Positions 24,145 to 36,650 of a stretch of DNA of 64,000 bases are shown one piece after another. Made by a program: the position numbers and the translations under genes. The notes beneath the pieces are model-generated. The model ran no database searches, had not been told where the DNA came from, and saw only the letters and a program-made list of their open reading frames with translations. The stretch is from contig QRFJ01000058.1 of the NCBI GenBank assembly GCA_006176705.1, positions 434,001 through 498,000 of the forward strand, read 5' to 3'. Positions within the stretch are counted from its first letter, which is position 1; each line of letters opens with the position of its first letter. The stretch comes from Cocos nucifera (lineage: Eukaryota > Streptophyta > Magnoliopsida > Arecales > Arecaceae).

Positions 24145-25618
24145 ATGCCTCAAAAAAAGGTGACTACCCAAAGATCTACCACATCTACCATCAGATTTGA
24201 GCTGAATCCATCCACTCCTGTCCCATCACTGGTCCTTCAACCTCCATCTCCACCGACGATCATGGTAGATCCAGAGCAATTCAACCTACTGATGCAGCGG
24301 AGCCTCACTAAGATGGTGCAGACCATGCGGCAGCCTCCGATGGTGACTTCATCAGGAAACCCACCATCAGGATGTCGGAAACCAACCCCAAGGAAGAGCA
24401 TTTGGGCCAGCACACCCATTGCCATTAGGAAGGGAAAATAGCGAGTAGAGGATCTAAGTTCAGATCATGGTTCTCCTCTAGAGAAGACCTTCTCCATCTG
24501 TAGTCAGAAGACCTCCAAGGTCTGCGATCGAGATGACATCCTCAATCATAAATTATGGGAGATGGATCGACAGATTGAGGAGCTCGATCGTGTTGCCCCA
24601 GCTCATCATGATAATATCCACATCGACCCTTCTTTCTCTCTCCGAATTATGTAAGAGTCTATTCCGTCGAACTTTAAGCTCTCTCAATTTGAAAGCTACG
24701 ATAGAACCTTCGATCTGGTTGATCATCTGGAGGCCTTTCGGATCATGATGCTACTCCATGGCGCACCAAATGCCATATTATGTCGAGATTTCCCATCTAC
24801 CTTAAAGGGAGCAGTAAGAAACTGATACTCGGTGTTGAAGCCAGGTACGATCTTCTCTTTTTACTAGATGAGCCATCAGTTCATGGCTCACTTCGTCAGT
24901 AGCCGATGTCCGCACCGAGGTTTTGATTTTTTGATGAATACATGTAGAAGGAGAGGGAATCCATCCGAGCTTATGACATCTGATTTAATGCTCCGGCATT
25001 GGAGGTTCGCGATATGGACTAGTCTGTTGCAATGGCCACACTCAAAGGTGGCCTTCAGAAGAATGATTTTCTATTTTTCCTAGAAAAAAAGTATCCTAGG
25101 AACTTTATCGATCTACTAGCCCGGGCTGAGAGATATGCCCGCATAGAAGAAGCCTTCAAGTTGAAGGACGAAGAAATCATAGAAGAGCGGCAGACGGATG
25201 AGTGTAATAGATCCACCACCAATGGAGGGCCGAGTGAAGTTCAGCAGTGCTCACGGACTCTCTCCGAGTGCAAGCGAGCCCAAACTCCTCCTTGAGCTCG
25301 TCATCGAGGAAGCCCCGATAGAAGGGTGCAAATAAGTCCTCCCTCTAGAAGGTTCTGCAACTACGCTCCCCTCAACGCTCCTAAAACTCAAGTTCTAATG
25401 AAAATTAAGAACCAGCTATCAATATCAGAAGAATTACGATCTTCCTCAAACAAGCGCGATCGAAGCAAGTACTGTCTCTACCATCATGACCACGACCATG
25501 ACACTGAAGAATGCATTCAGCTCCGAGATGAAATCGAGGAGCTCATCAAGAGAGGTCGGTTGGATCGATTCCTCAGATTGCAGTCTGAAGCAGGAGAAGA
25601 TCGGCCAAGGGCACTACA
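24145..25618 (+). pseudogene. Tat-type gag, several stops and a frameshift
   Basis: ATG at 24145 (MPQKKVTTQRSTTSTIRFEL). The same frame runs on past TAG (24439), TAA (about 24649) and TGA (about 24820), with HLEAFRIMMLLHGAPNAILC as the typical capsid text. CAG, CAA and TGG ancestors explain the stops as transitions. A frameshift lies near 24940; KGGLQKNDFLFFLEKKYP and DLLARAERYARIEEAFKL follow at 25032-25180, then the pre-protease YCLYHHDHDHDTEECIQLRDEIEELI at 25473-25560. The reading frame ends at the TAG about 25620, where protease should begin. Confidence 0.85.
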
Positions 25619-25798
25619 GTAGCCAGAACCACTAATGATGGAGGAATAACAAAAAGGTCGGCCACCTTCCATATCATCGACGCCACGTCTGGGAGGGGCT
25701 TGGTACTTCGGTGAGCTGTCATCTCCTAGCTTTAAAGTCAAGAGAAGCTTGCTCCAAATTGAGAAGACCAGCATGAGATAGAGGAGGTCATTCGGCCC

Positions 25799-25879
25799 GG
25801 GACTTACCACCTAAAGGAACTCGGAGGAACAATGCTCCCATGACCCTAAAACATAGAAAATCCGAGGATGTGCTACTAG
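25799..25879 (+). pseudogene. residual integrase C-terminal tail of G4
   Basis: GTYHLKELGGTMLP then ENPRMCY, closely resembling the last residues of Tat-type polyproteins (a GTY..L..L.G....P..N.ENLR.YY pattern). It lies about 180 bp after gag stops, so RT, RNase H and nearly all integrase were removed by one internal deletion. Two stops interrupt it. Confidence 0.6.
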
Positions 25880-26020
25880 TAATTTCCCTTCAATAAAAGT
25901 TTTCCATTTCAATAATATTATTTCTTGGTGCAAAAACTATGTGATGATAGAGAAGAAGCAGTCAATAGTGGCCGTGTTAGGAGTAGGAGGAGAACCTCAT
26001 CCTAACATGAGCGAGTCGAA

Positions 26021-27226
26021 GTCCTTCAACCTCAGCTAGAGATAAGATCTCTCCCGAGTGCCCAAGCCAATCTCGACCAAAGATAGGATCTCTCTCGAGC
26101 GATCGAGCCAACCTCGACCAGACATAGGATCTCTCCCAAGCACCCGAGCCAACCTTGGCCAGAGATAGGATCTTTTCCAAGCACCCGAGCCAACCTCAGC
26201 TAGAGATAGGATCTCTTCCGAGCGACCGAGCCAACCTCAGCCAGAGATAGAATCTCTCCCGAGCGATCGAGCTTCAACCTCGGCTAGAGATAAGATCTCT
26301 CCTGAGCGCTCGAGCTTCAACCTCGGCTAGAGATAAGATCTCTCCCGAGCATCTGGGCTTCTACATCAATAAGAGATAAGATCTCCTTCAACCTCGGCTA
26401 GAGATAAGATCTCTCCCGAGCATTCGAGCTTCTACGATAATAGGACATAAGATCTCCTTCAACCTCGGCTAGAGATAAGATCTCTTCCGAGCGTTTGAGC
26501 TTCTATGATAATAGGAGATAAGATCTCTTTCAACCTCGACTAGAGATAAGATCTCTCTCGAGCATCCAAGCTTCTACGATAATAGGAGATAAGATCTCCT
26601 TCAACCTCGATTAGAAATAAGATCTCTTCCAAGCATCCGAGCTTCTACGACAACAGAAGACAAGATCTCCTTCAACGTCGATTAGAGATAAGATCTCTTC
26701 CAAGCATCCAGGCTTCTACGACAACAGGAGATAAGATCTCCTTTAACCTTGGCTAGAGATAAGATCTCTTCCATAAGATCTCCTTCAACCTTGGCTAGAG
26801 ATAAGATCTCTTTCGAATGTCTGAGCTTCTACGATAATATGAGATAAGATCTCCTTCAACCTCAGCTAGAGATAAGATCTCTTCCGAGCATCGAAGCTTC
26901 AACGACAATAGGAGATAAGATCTCCTTCAATCTCGATCAGAGATAAGATCTCTCTCGATCTCTTCCGAGCGTCCAAGCTTCTACGATAATAGGAGATAAG
27001 ATCTCCTTCAACCTTAGCTAGAGATAAAATCTCTCCCAAGCGTCCAAGCTTCTACGACAATAGAAGATAAGATCTTCCTCAACCTCGACTAAAGATAAGA
27101 TCTCTCTTGAGCATCCGAGCTTCTACGACAATAGGAGATAAGATCTCCTTCAACCTCGATGGGAGATAAGATTCTTCTGAGCTTCAACTCCAACATCAAC
27201 CTTGGCTGAAGATAAGATCTCCCCCT
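26021..27226 (+). repeat. tandem repeat array in the G4 3' UTR
   Basis: All units carry the near-palindrome GAGATAAGATCTC. The first part (about 26030-26360) has units of about 41-43 bp (AGCCAACCTCGACCAGA...). The second part (about 26360-27150) has a 71-bp unit, the 41-mer with an added 30 bp starting AGCTTCTACGATAATAGG, roughly a dozen copies with some truncated. No coding frame is kept. Confidence 0.9.
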
Positions 27227-27310
27227 AGCCTCAACCTGAACTAGTGCAGAGCCCTGAAGAGGACTTCGGCAGTCACCTTTTTATACTTCCTTCCATCGAA
27301 TTTCGAACTC

Positions 27311-27324
27311 AAAAATGGGGGGAC
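27311..27324 (+). promoter_or_regulatory. polypurine tract of G4
   Basis: AAAAATGGGGGGAC just before LTR2. It marks the 3' end of the first internal region. Confidence 0.8.
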
Positions 27325-27327
27325 TAT

Positions 27328-28123
27328 TATTGGGGATAAATCTCGCTCCCATCAAAGTCCAGCCTGATGCTTAGCCCAATGCAACTGGTAATCATGAAAG
27401 AGCTTCAACGACCAAACCTGAGCCAAACTTCCTCCATGCTCCTCCTTCAGTCGGACTCCTATAGGAGCCGAACTCCTTCCGGATCTTCTTCTTCAGTTGG
27501 ACTCCTATGGGAGCCAAACTTCCTCCGTACTCCTCCTTCAGTCGGACTCCTATGGGAGCCGAACTCCCTTTGGATCTCTCTCCTTCAATCAAATTTCTAA
27601 CGGGAGTCCGAACTCCTCTAGAGTCGATGTACGTCAAAGTTCTTCACCCCCCATACGGCCCCGAGCGGCTCGATGTCGGATGGCTACAGCTATCATTATC
27701 AGTCCACCGCATGCGACAGCAATCCACTATCGGACAGCGATGGCTGTCTCCATCAATCTGCTGCAGAGGTGCTACAGACGGCACCTTCCTCCATGACTGA
27801 CTCCACTAGACCTCAAGCGGCCCGCTACCAGGTAGCTATAGCTATCACCATCAACTCGTTACAAGCTCCGCCTATAAAAAGAAACCCTCCAGATATATTT
27901 TCTATAAGCTCTAAGCTCTCCTCTCCCACTCAAAAACTCTACTGAACTCTTTTTTGAGCACTCCATTTCTGTTGCCCAGAAAGAGCTGACTTGATCATCG
28001 GATGGTCCTATCAGAGCCACCACCACCGACTCTGATTGGGACTTTGTTTCATAGGTCACCGATGGTGACCTCATCCTCCTCCACTCCAGCTCGTTCTGAC
28101 GTCAATCAGATTCTGCGACAACA
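27328..28123 (+). repeat. G4 LTR 2
   Basis: About 796 bp, aligned with LTR1 from TATTGGGGATAAA to CAACA. It has a purine tract on its left and a primer-like site plus gag leader on its right, so it is shared between two internal copies. Confidence 0.8.
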
Positions 28124-28244
28124 AAATTGGTGCTAGAGGAAGAGCCTGTTCTTGAGGCTTCCTTATTCTTAAAGGAATGCTCAGTCGATCCTACCGACCT
28201 TCTTCTCCAAGATTTATCTCCACCCTCTCCCTCAATCCCCAGAA

Positions 28245-29060
28245 ATGCCTCAAAAGAAGATGACTACCCAAAGATCTATCGCGTCTGTCGCCAAATTTAA
28301 GTCGGATCCATCCACTCCTGCCCCATCACCGATCCTTCAACCTCCACCTCCACCGACGGCCATGGTAGATTCGGAGCAGTTCAACCTACTGATACAATGA
28401 ATTCAGGGCCTCATCGAGATGGTGTAGACCATACGGCAGCCCCCGATGGTGACTCCATTAGGAAACCCACCGTTAGAATATCGAAAATTAGCTTTGAGAA
28501 AGAGCATTTGGGCTAGCACGCCCGTCACTGCTAGGAAGGAGAAATAAAGAGCAGAGGATCTAAGTTTGGATCATGGTTCTCCTCTAGAGGAGACCTTCCC
28601 CATCTATAGCTGGAAGCCCTCCAAGGTCTGTGATCGAGATGACGTCCTCAATCATAAACTATGGGAGATGGACTGATGGATTGAGGAGCTCGACCACATC
28701 ACCCTAGCTCATCATGACGACGTCCGCATCGACCTTCCTTTCTCTTCTTGAATTATACAAGAGCCCATTTTGCCAAACTTCAAGCTCCCTCAATTTAAAA
28801 GCTACGATGGAATCTCCAATCCGGTTGATCATCTGGAGGCCTTTCAGACCATGATGCTACTCCATGGCGCACCAAACGCCATATTATGCCGAGCTTTTTC
28901 ATCTATCTTAAAGAAAGCAGTAAGAAACTGATACTCGACATTAAAGCCAAGTACGATCTTCTCTTTTGACCAAATAAGCCATCAGTTCATGGCTCACTTC
29001 ATCAACAGCCGACGTCCACACTGAGGTTCGGATTTTCTGATGAATGTCAAGCAGGAGGGA
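28245..29060 (+). pseudogene. second, truncated Tat-type gag of G4
   Basis: It starts with the same ATGCCTCAAAAG as the 24145 copy and aligns with it to about 24955 (capsid text around DHLEAFQTMMLLHGAPNAILC near 28830). It has its own stops and ends in a patchwork junction at 29058-29080 where copia LTR resumes. Confidence 0.8.
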
Positions 29061-29065
29061 GAATC

Positions 29066-29209
29066 CCTAGAGTCCTAAGAGTCCATAGATGGATCGACCC
29101 GAACTCTTTAGCACCTAAGAGTCCATCTCCATCAAACAATCCCTAGAGTCCCATCTATATGGGACTCCTCCCTTTTTCTCCATGTACGCACATCAACTAG
29201 GGGCGTGCG
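29066..29209 (-). repeat. duplicated stretch of copia LTR B
   Basis: It matches 22998-23125 of LTR B (CCATAGATGGAT...CAACTAGGGGCGTGCG). It therefore repeats LTR material already present left of G4. Its right end GTGCG (29205-29209) is the target site of the solo LTR. Confidence 0.75.
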
Positions 29210-31336
29210 TGAAGGGAAATCCTGATTTTTCGGACCAAGTTCGTTCAGATCTGATCGGATCAAGAGATATATTTCAAAAAATTTTATCTTTGAGCCTAAT
29301 CAGATCTGAAATATTTTAGATCTGATCCTTATTATTCTAATAATAAAAATAAAATTTAAATAAATTAAATTAAATTAAATTTATCTTGATGTAGGGTAAT
29401 CCTATTACCCATTGATGATCCTGTAAGCAGCGGAAGGTTCTGGATCTAGCCACGTAAGTGCCTGGCCTCTAGCAATATCCACTTGGGCTGGATCTGGAGA
29501 TGCTCTTTTTCTCTATCACGTCTCTAAAAATTAGATCTAGATTTGATCTGGAGGATCTTCAAAATACCTTTTGAAGATCAGCAGTTGTCCTTTACAGTAG
29601 TACAGCCTTCTATTTTTCAGTCGCCTTTCTCTCGCCTAGATCGCACCAACTAAGATCCAAATTTCTTTTGGACGTGGAGAGGAGAGGGAGAAGTAGAACT
29701 TGGCATGGAGGAGGAAGAGGGAGGAAGCCTTGAGGCATGGAGAATTCTTTTCTTAGATTTCAGATTCTCCTTGAGTTGGGCCCAGGATCTTATTTATAGA
29801 CTAAGCATGATCCAACTCCTCTTCTTCCCAACCAATCACAACCCTTTGTGAAATCAGATCTAAATCTGATTGGTAGAAATAGAGTCCTTTGGATTCCTCC
29901 TTAGATGGTGCCTAAAACCAGTCAAACTTGATTCTTAGGAGAACTCTAATTGAAATCCAAAAAGGAGATGGAGTCCCTGTCCAACAGAGACTCCTGGGTG
30001 CCTCCAGCTTGGGCACACGCCAAGGGTGGCATGCACCCTCCTTCTTGCTAGGTTCTGGCAGGAGGACAGGCCCCCACCAGCTCTCCAATAGGTGCGTGAC
30101 ATGTGGACAGAAGTCAAAATGTCAATGGTCAACATTTGACCAGTCAAAGGTCAACTTTTGACCAAAGTCAAAGGACGAGAAATAACAGATGATCAAAAAT
30201 GGCAGGTATTGTCTTATAAAATAAGACAACCCTTTTTTAACCTGGACAGGCTCCAATCAGACTAAGTGAAGGCCTCTGATTGAGCACAAACTCCTTTGGC
30301 TTAGTAAGGATAACTATTTATGATAGTAAAAGAAGAATATTAGGTTCAATCGAGTGCTAGCATAATTTTCTTGAACCTAATTAAATCTCATTCAGATCAA
30401 TTGAACTAGATTAGTTTAATTGATGATCACCAGATTCAAACCCTTATTTGTATGACCCAGTTAGGTTCAGTTCTGTATGGTAATGGCATATGTCATGATC
30501 TCTATCATCGACATCATCGAAACTCCTTTCGATGGATCATAACTCTTCTGATTCGAACAGCTAGAGTGATCGATCATCTAAATCATTCTAATTGCTCCCA
30601 AAATCCACCAGTAACATCTAATAGTATATGGTGGCAACCCATCAGAGCTGAATGCGAACCTCTTGGTGCAGCTACCTGTGTGATTAAGTTCTTCTATCTT
30701 GAGCCCCGATTAGATTAGGGTTTAGGTGAACTCGTCAAACCCTAGTCTCTGTCATATGATGTAATCATTCGATTCAAGTCCGATGTGAAAACCTAAATAG
30801 AAACTCTTTCTATTATTTCACTCTGCCATGGCCATGGGCTTCTGAACTTGATTTTCATGATCATCATAGGACTGCTCCTCTACCACCGAGGTAGATAGAT
30901 TCCATCTTGATGCAATCCAGTTCCTACAATGAACATGCTATAGCCAACATACACCTCAGGGTTCGGAATGGCTAGGAGACCGAGTTATAGTGTAGTCAAA
31001 CTATAACACCCTTATGGTGAACTGCCGATGCACCTCAGATCAAAGAACCAAACACACCACTACAGCATCGAGTCAGTCATTAACGAGAAGGTAGACTTCC
31101 TAATGACTACTCGAGGTGGTCACGCTCAGTGCCCTCGTTCTCTAACGAGCATCTGTACTCTCACTCTGATGTCTCCACACCATAGACTCAAGACTCATCT
31201 ACTAAAGAGAAGCGATTGTACACCAACCTTTTGGATCAATCACCATCCTCGTGATGATCCTATGGTCGGAAGTATTTTATGAGTTAATAATGATTATTCA
31301 TGTTTTAAATTTTCAACTCTTGAAAATATGAATTAT

Positions 31337-33115
31337 TGATGCATGCTAATTTATAGCTATGGCAAGTGCACCAGTCGATCAAGTAATAAAGTGAATGAGT
31401 AGAGTATCATCCCTAGAGGATTGGAAAATAAGTACTGAAAAGCTCTTTCCTATGCTTTATTTAGAAGATCGATTTATGAGAATAAAAAATTAAAGAAAAT
31501 AAAAAAATAATTAAAAGTTTTTAATTAATAGAGAGAGTGTAAATTATTAGGGTTTTAAACTCAAGAGCAATAGATTACTAAGGCAATCGGTTCACCAACT
31601 CAGTCAATACAATATTCAAATTTTTATATTACTTTTATTTCATGTGACGGTGGAGTCTCCTAATTTATTCACAACCCTTTGGTCCAAGCATAGCAAAACT
31701 ATTAATATTTATTAATTATCCTTTGGTCCAAGTGTAATTTAAATAAATATTAATACATTAAGTTTTGTGAAATCCTCTAATTAAAATACGCTGCGTCCAA
31801 AGCGTACTAAAATTCCCGCATGCATATGAATTCTAATTTGATTCATAATATAAGGTATATAATCAAGAAGCATTAACATAGATGTACTTGGTCCGTAACA
31901 TCTATGTTCATCAGATCAATTAGAAGATGGCTAGTAATCTAAAAGCATTAAGATCAGATTTATATACTCCTCATGAATAAAATTTAAAAATAAATCACAT
32001 TGAATATTGCATCAAAAGAGTGGCTACACCTTAGCCTTAGTAAAAAAAAATTTAGTTCATGATAACAAGTTCAAAAATAGCGAATAAAATAAAAAGCATA
32101 GAGAAATTAGACTATTTGATTGCTGAAATTGATTGTCTGCTGCTCTTGATGTGGAGAACTTGGCGAAGATGAAGAGGCTCCTTAATCGATGTCTTGATCG
32201 TCGAAAGAAATCAAAAAAAAATCTTTTTGATTTTTTTACAAATCACTATTCTCTTTCTATCTCTCCTCTCTCTCTCTCTCTCTATTTCTCTCTTTCTCCC
32301 CATCTCTCTCTCTCTCTATCTCTCTCTCTCCCTCTCTGATTCTTTTTTTTTCACGACAACAACATGTTTTTATAGATAAAGAGTTAGATTTTCCCCAAAA
32401 TCCATCATAAACTAGGTTTAAGACTCCCAAAACAACTCAAATTAAGATCTGGGTAATTCTAGCCGTTAGATGTTGATCAAACGATCCAAAAATCACTCAA
32501 AAATCTCTTAAAATAATCCAGATCAAGTCAGATTTAATGCCAGCCGTTGGATCAACCTTTAGATTTAATTTGAGCCATCCGATCACGTAGAAAGAAGGCT
32601 TCTGATCTATAGTTTAACTTCGAAATGAATCTCAATCATTGGATCTCGATTGGGAGCTATGGATGCCATCCATCAGCGCCTTCGTTTCAATCGTCCGATC
32701 GAGTTTCAGCGAAAATCGTCCATTGGATCAGCCAAAATTTCTAAATTACCCTCCATGGACCATGCGCGAGCCCGGTGTTGCATGGACCGCCACATTCTTC
32801 AACCAATCAGAGCGCTTTTCTTGATGTGAAATGCCCAAAATACCCTCCGATTGGTCCACCGTGCACCGCGAAAAATGCTGATGTCATCCTGACGTCAGCG
32901 TTGCGTCGGTGGTTTTTTTTTTTTGAAATTCAATTCTGGGCTCATTTGAAGTCTGTTTTGTCTGAAATTTATTTCATCTGAACCAGAAAAATAAGATCTT
33001 CATATTGGTGGCCTTCTTTCCTACATAAGATTAATAAAAGTATCAATTTTTAAAGAAATAGATTAATTTATTTTATAATTTAATACTTTTATTAGTATAT
33101 TTTTACCACTTATCA
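31337..33115 (-). repeat. 3' LTR of G2
   Basis: On + TGATGCATGC...TTATCA, 1.78 kb, matching 36651-38416 throughout. A probable TATA box reads TATAAAAA on the minus strand at 32367-32374. Confidence 0.9.
32251..32338 (-). repeat. CT/GA microsatellite in G2 3' LTR
   Basis: A broken (CT)n tract just ahead of the TATA box region. Its counterpart in the other LTR (37548-37648) differs in length and interruptions, showing slippage after insertion. Confidence 0.9.
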
Positions 33116-34144
33116 CACCCCCCAACTTAGTCACTGCTAGTCCCTTAGCAATATTTTATTTAATACCATATTTTAATAAGATTATCCATCACAAAGATAA
33201 AATCTAGGATTAAAGGTCAAAAAGTTTAGAAAATACTGCTAACTAAGCATTGAGCTTTAGAAGCAAATTTTTTTAGTCAATACAATTAAAAACTTTCTTA
33301 GAGTACATTAAAGATCTATAGCACTTATGTTCGTGATGACTAACTTTAGCATTTCAGTATTAAATTAAAAGAACAAAAGTATCTTCTCTTATCACTTATT
33401 TTGGTAAATTTTCTATACATTCTCAATTCTATACTCACGAATTAAAGTAGCTTTCACACTGCCTTCCCTTTTTTTTTTTTTTTATGCTAAGCATCTTGGC
33501 CTTCCCTTCATCGTTTTACATGAATTTTCACACTTGACCTAGGTGCAGAGACCCAGTTACTAGACTTTGGGCAATCCACATATACTCTGTCTTTTGCACT
33601 TTATTTATAGGCAGGTAGCTCTTTCCTTAAATTCAAGTTTCTTTGATTAGAATATATATTAATTACCAATTTTAAGTGATAATTGAATCCTCAGTTGGTC
33701 TTATAATCAATACCTACTTTGTCTTGTTAGTGTGCATGTGCAATTAGAAGTGCTAATAATCTTTTAATGACCTAAGTAGGCTGCTAAAAGTTGACCAACT
33801 AATCTACTTCTTTAACTCGTTACATTCATTAGCAAATAATTTTATCTTTTATCACTTATCCAATTTATCTTGCTCAAGATTTTCTTCTTGACACATATTT
33901 TTTTTTTAATTATTAATTATTCTACATTATCTTAAAGGAGAAAGAAAAATAAAGGGTGCAATAAAGGATAGGAAGGAATACACCTAATTTGGTTTATTCT
34001 GGTTCTTTGGAGCTTTGAAATTTTGCTTGAGCTCTCATTGATTTTTTTGCAAAATTAAAAATACACACCAGAGCAGTAAAAGAGCAACCATAAATTACTG
34101 AAAAAAAAAAAATAATCAAAACTAGAAAGAAAAGAAACAACCTG
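33116..34144 (-). other. polypurine tract and 3' UTR of G2
   Basis: CTAAGTTGGGGGGTG (minus strand) lies against the LTR at 33116-33130 as the purine tract. The rest is non-coding, with A/T runs at 33470-33483 and 33899-33905, and aligns with G1 2460-3178. Confidence 0.8.
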
Positions 34145-36423
34145 TCTAGTAGTTCTGATTTATAGTCTTCAGCTTGACTTTCTTTAAGTTCTAAAGTGGA
34201 TCAATCCGGTGCCACTTCAATTGGAATACTTTCATGTTTGATTGCGTCCTCTTTCAATTTGATATTGCTCGCTTTTATAGTCTCAAACCTATTTTCTACA
34301 GAATTCTCATATAATGGATTATCAGTAATATCAATTAGAAAACAAGTTTGATTATCATCAGTTTGTTTAGTATCTTTGAAAACATTAAAAGTAACTTATT
34401 TGTCTTCGACTCTAAGAATTAATTTTCCTTATTGAACATCTATTAAAGCTCCTCCAGTAGCTAAAAAGGGTCTCCCTAAAATAAGGGATACATCATAATC
34501 TTCTTTCATATCAAGAACAATAAAATCAACAGAAAAAATAAACTTGTTTACCTTTACCAAGACATCCTCCACTATACCTCTTGGATATTTAATGGATCTA
34601 TCGGCTAATTGAAGAGTAATAGTGGTAGGCTTTGGTTCTCCTAGACCCAGCTTTCTGAAAATAGAAAAAGGCATGAGATTAATGCTTGCTCCTAAGTCAC
34701 ATAAAACTTTATCAAAACTACAATCACCAATAATGCAGGGGATAGTAAAACTCCCTGGATCTTTTAACTTCTATGGTAATTTATTTTGAAGTATTGCTGA
34801 GCATTCTTCATTCAAATTTATTCTCTCATGCTCCTTCAGCTTTTTCTTATTTGTTAAAATTTCTTTGAGAAACTTGGCATACCTGGGCATTTGAGTAATA
34901 GCATCTACAAAAGGAATATTAATATGTAAATTCTTTAAAATTTTAAAAAAGTTAGAAAATTCCTTATTTGGATGCTGTATTTGTCTCTCTGGAAATGGTA
35001 TTGGTGGCACGTAGGGCTTTACATTTGGATCGGCAAATCGTATACCTAAAGACCATCCATCTGCTGGTTGTATTGGTGACTGACGAATTTTAGTTGATGG
35101 TTCCTTATTTATAGTTGGCTCTTCATTCTCATTCTTCTGATGTGGCTCCTCCAGCTTTGTACCACTTCTTAGGATGATAGCATTGACTTGCTCCCTTGGA
35201 TTTGTCTCCGTGTTGTTGGGCAAGGATCCTTGAGGTCTCTCAAAAATTATCTTAGCCATTTGACCTATTTGCATCTCCAAGTTTCGAATTGCTGCTGTTT
35301 GGTCCTATCTAAGTTTGGCTTCCAAATTTTCTATAGTTGCTTGTTGGTTTTGCATAAATTTGACCATCAGCTCTTCCATGTTGGACTTCTTTTCAGGTAC
35401 TTGGAATCCTGGGGGTGGCTGTTGTGCTGCATTTTGATTACTCCATGAGAAATTTGTGTGCTGCCTCCACCCTTGATTGTATGTATTGGAGTAGGGATTG
35501 TTTTGTTGCAGTCTGAAAAAATTACCAATATAATTAGCTGTATCAGTTGTTTTAGCAAAAGGATTATCTGTCTGGCAATTGCTCGTATCGTGTCCTCCTC
35601 CACATAGGTCACAAGTAATGCTCTGAATATGCATAGCTGTTCCCTTTAAGTTGTTGACTTCGGCTCTAAGGGCTGCAATTTCAGCTAATAAGGTTGGCAC
35701 GCAATCTACTCCCTGCACAGTTGCTAGTCTTTTTGGCATCATGCGCTCTGTCTGCCATTGATAGCTATTTGATGCCATCTCATCGATCAAATCGAAAGCT
35801 TCTTCCTCCATTTTTTGATTAATGGTTCCTCCTACTGCTGCATCAATCATAGAACGATTAGTAGGAGATAAACCATTATAGAAAGTTTGTACCTGAAGCC
35901 ATACGGGTAGTTGATGATGTGGACATCTCCTCAGTAATTCTTTAAAATGCTCCCAAGCCTCATATGGTGTCTCCATGTCCATCTGCATAAAAGAAGTGAT
36001 ATCGTTGCGCATCTTAGCAGTCTTGGAAGGTGGAAAGTACTTGGCTAAGAATTTTTGGGCTAGGACATCCCATGTTGTGATAGAACCTGCAGGAAGAGAA
36101 TGAAGCCAACTTTTAGCTTTGTCCCATAAAGAGAAAGAAAATAACCTTAATCTAATAGCATCATCCGACACCCTATTAATTTTAAAAATATCACAAAGTT
36201 TAAGAAAATTATAAATATAGGCATTCGGATCATCATGCACGTGTCCACTGAATTGGACAGTTGATTGAATCATCTGGATCATCGCTGATTTTATTTCAAA
36301 GTTGTTTGCTCATACAGGCGGTCTCCTGATGCTCGAAGTTGCATCAGCTATAGATGGTGTGATATAATCATTTAATGGATGATGTACTGATCGAATAGCT
36401 TCATGCTGTCCTTCAGTCACCAT
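34145..36423 (-). pseudogene. G2 gag-protease, one frame with stops only
   Basis: ATG at 36423-36421 (MVTEGQHEAIRSVHHPLNDY). The same frame continues to about 34145 with no frameshift but stops at 36310 (TGA), about 35303 (TAG), about 34769 (TAG) and about 34427 and beyond. Domains: capsid (WDVLAQKFLAKYFPP, then EAWEHFKELLRRCPHHQLP), the zinc knuckle CDLCGGGHDTSNC near 35590, the RPQGSLPNNTETNPREQVNAI linker, and the aspartic protease with catalytic DLGASINLMP (about 34675-34705) and ILGRPFLATGGALIDV. The stops fit C-to-T changes. Pol never follows. Confidence 0.9.
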
Positions 36424-36627
36424 GATCCAATCCTAGATTGATATTGTTAAGATCTTCAGCTTGTTTCATTGTTCTTCTAATAGTTCTTTCAATTTTTCTA
36501 AAGGTCTAAGTTACTATGTCCAGTACGTGTCATGCACCAAAAAATTTTTTTTTTTTATAATAAAAATTAAAAATAAATTTCTAAAGTAAAGCTAGGATCA
36601 AAATTTTAATATTGTTTTAGACACAAT

Positions 36628-36644
36628 CCCGACAACAACGCCAA
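36628..36644 (-). promoter_or_regulatory. primer binding site of G2
   Basis: Minus strand TGGCGTTGTTGTCGGGA, close to TGGCGCCGTTGCCGGGGA, which complements the 3' end of plant tRNA-Asp. The differences are transitions. It lies six bases from the LTR. Confidence 0.85.
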
Positions 36645-36650
36645 AAACTT

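Larger units (their letters stand above)
23219..29065 (+). mobile_element. Tat-type Ty3/gypsy derivative G4, LTR-internal-LTR-partial internal
   Basis: LTR1 (23219-24023), primer-like site, gag, a short integrase tail, a tandem-repeat 3' UTR, a purine tract, LTR2 (27328-28123), then a second primer-like site and a second partial gag to about 29065. Gag wording and the LTR style point to the Tat/Retand group. Protease, RT, RNase H and most of integrase are missing, so it is non-autonomous. The second internal start after LTR2 shows a tandem, shared-LTR form that is cut at the right. Confidence 0.8.

Noticed and set aside
26021..27226. CRISPR-like regular repeats
   Set aside because: The units are head-to-tail tandem repeats whose 'spacers' are themselves repeated, and the array sits inside a plant retroelement 3' UTR. 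No cas genes; eukaryotic DNA.
30452..30718. 88-residue frame conserved with 62761-63027, as a possible small gene
   Set aside because: Both lie at the same place in near-identical LTRs, so the frame is conserved by common descent of the LTR. Older LTR copies break it, and no family is recognised.
32133..32379. Ser/Leu-rich frame
   Set aside because: It is translation of the CT microsatellite in the G2 LTR.
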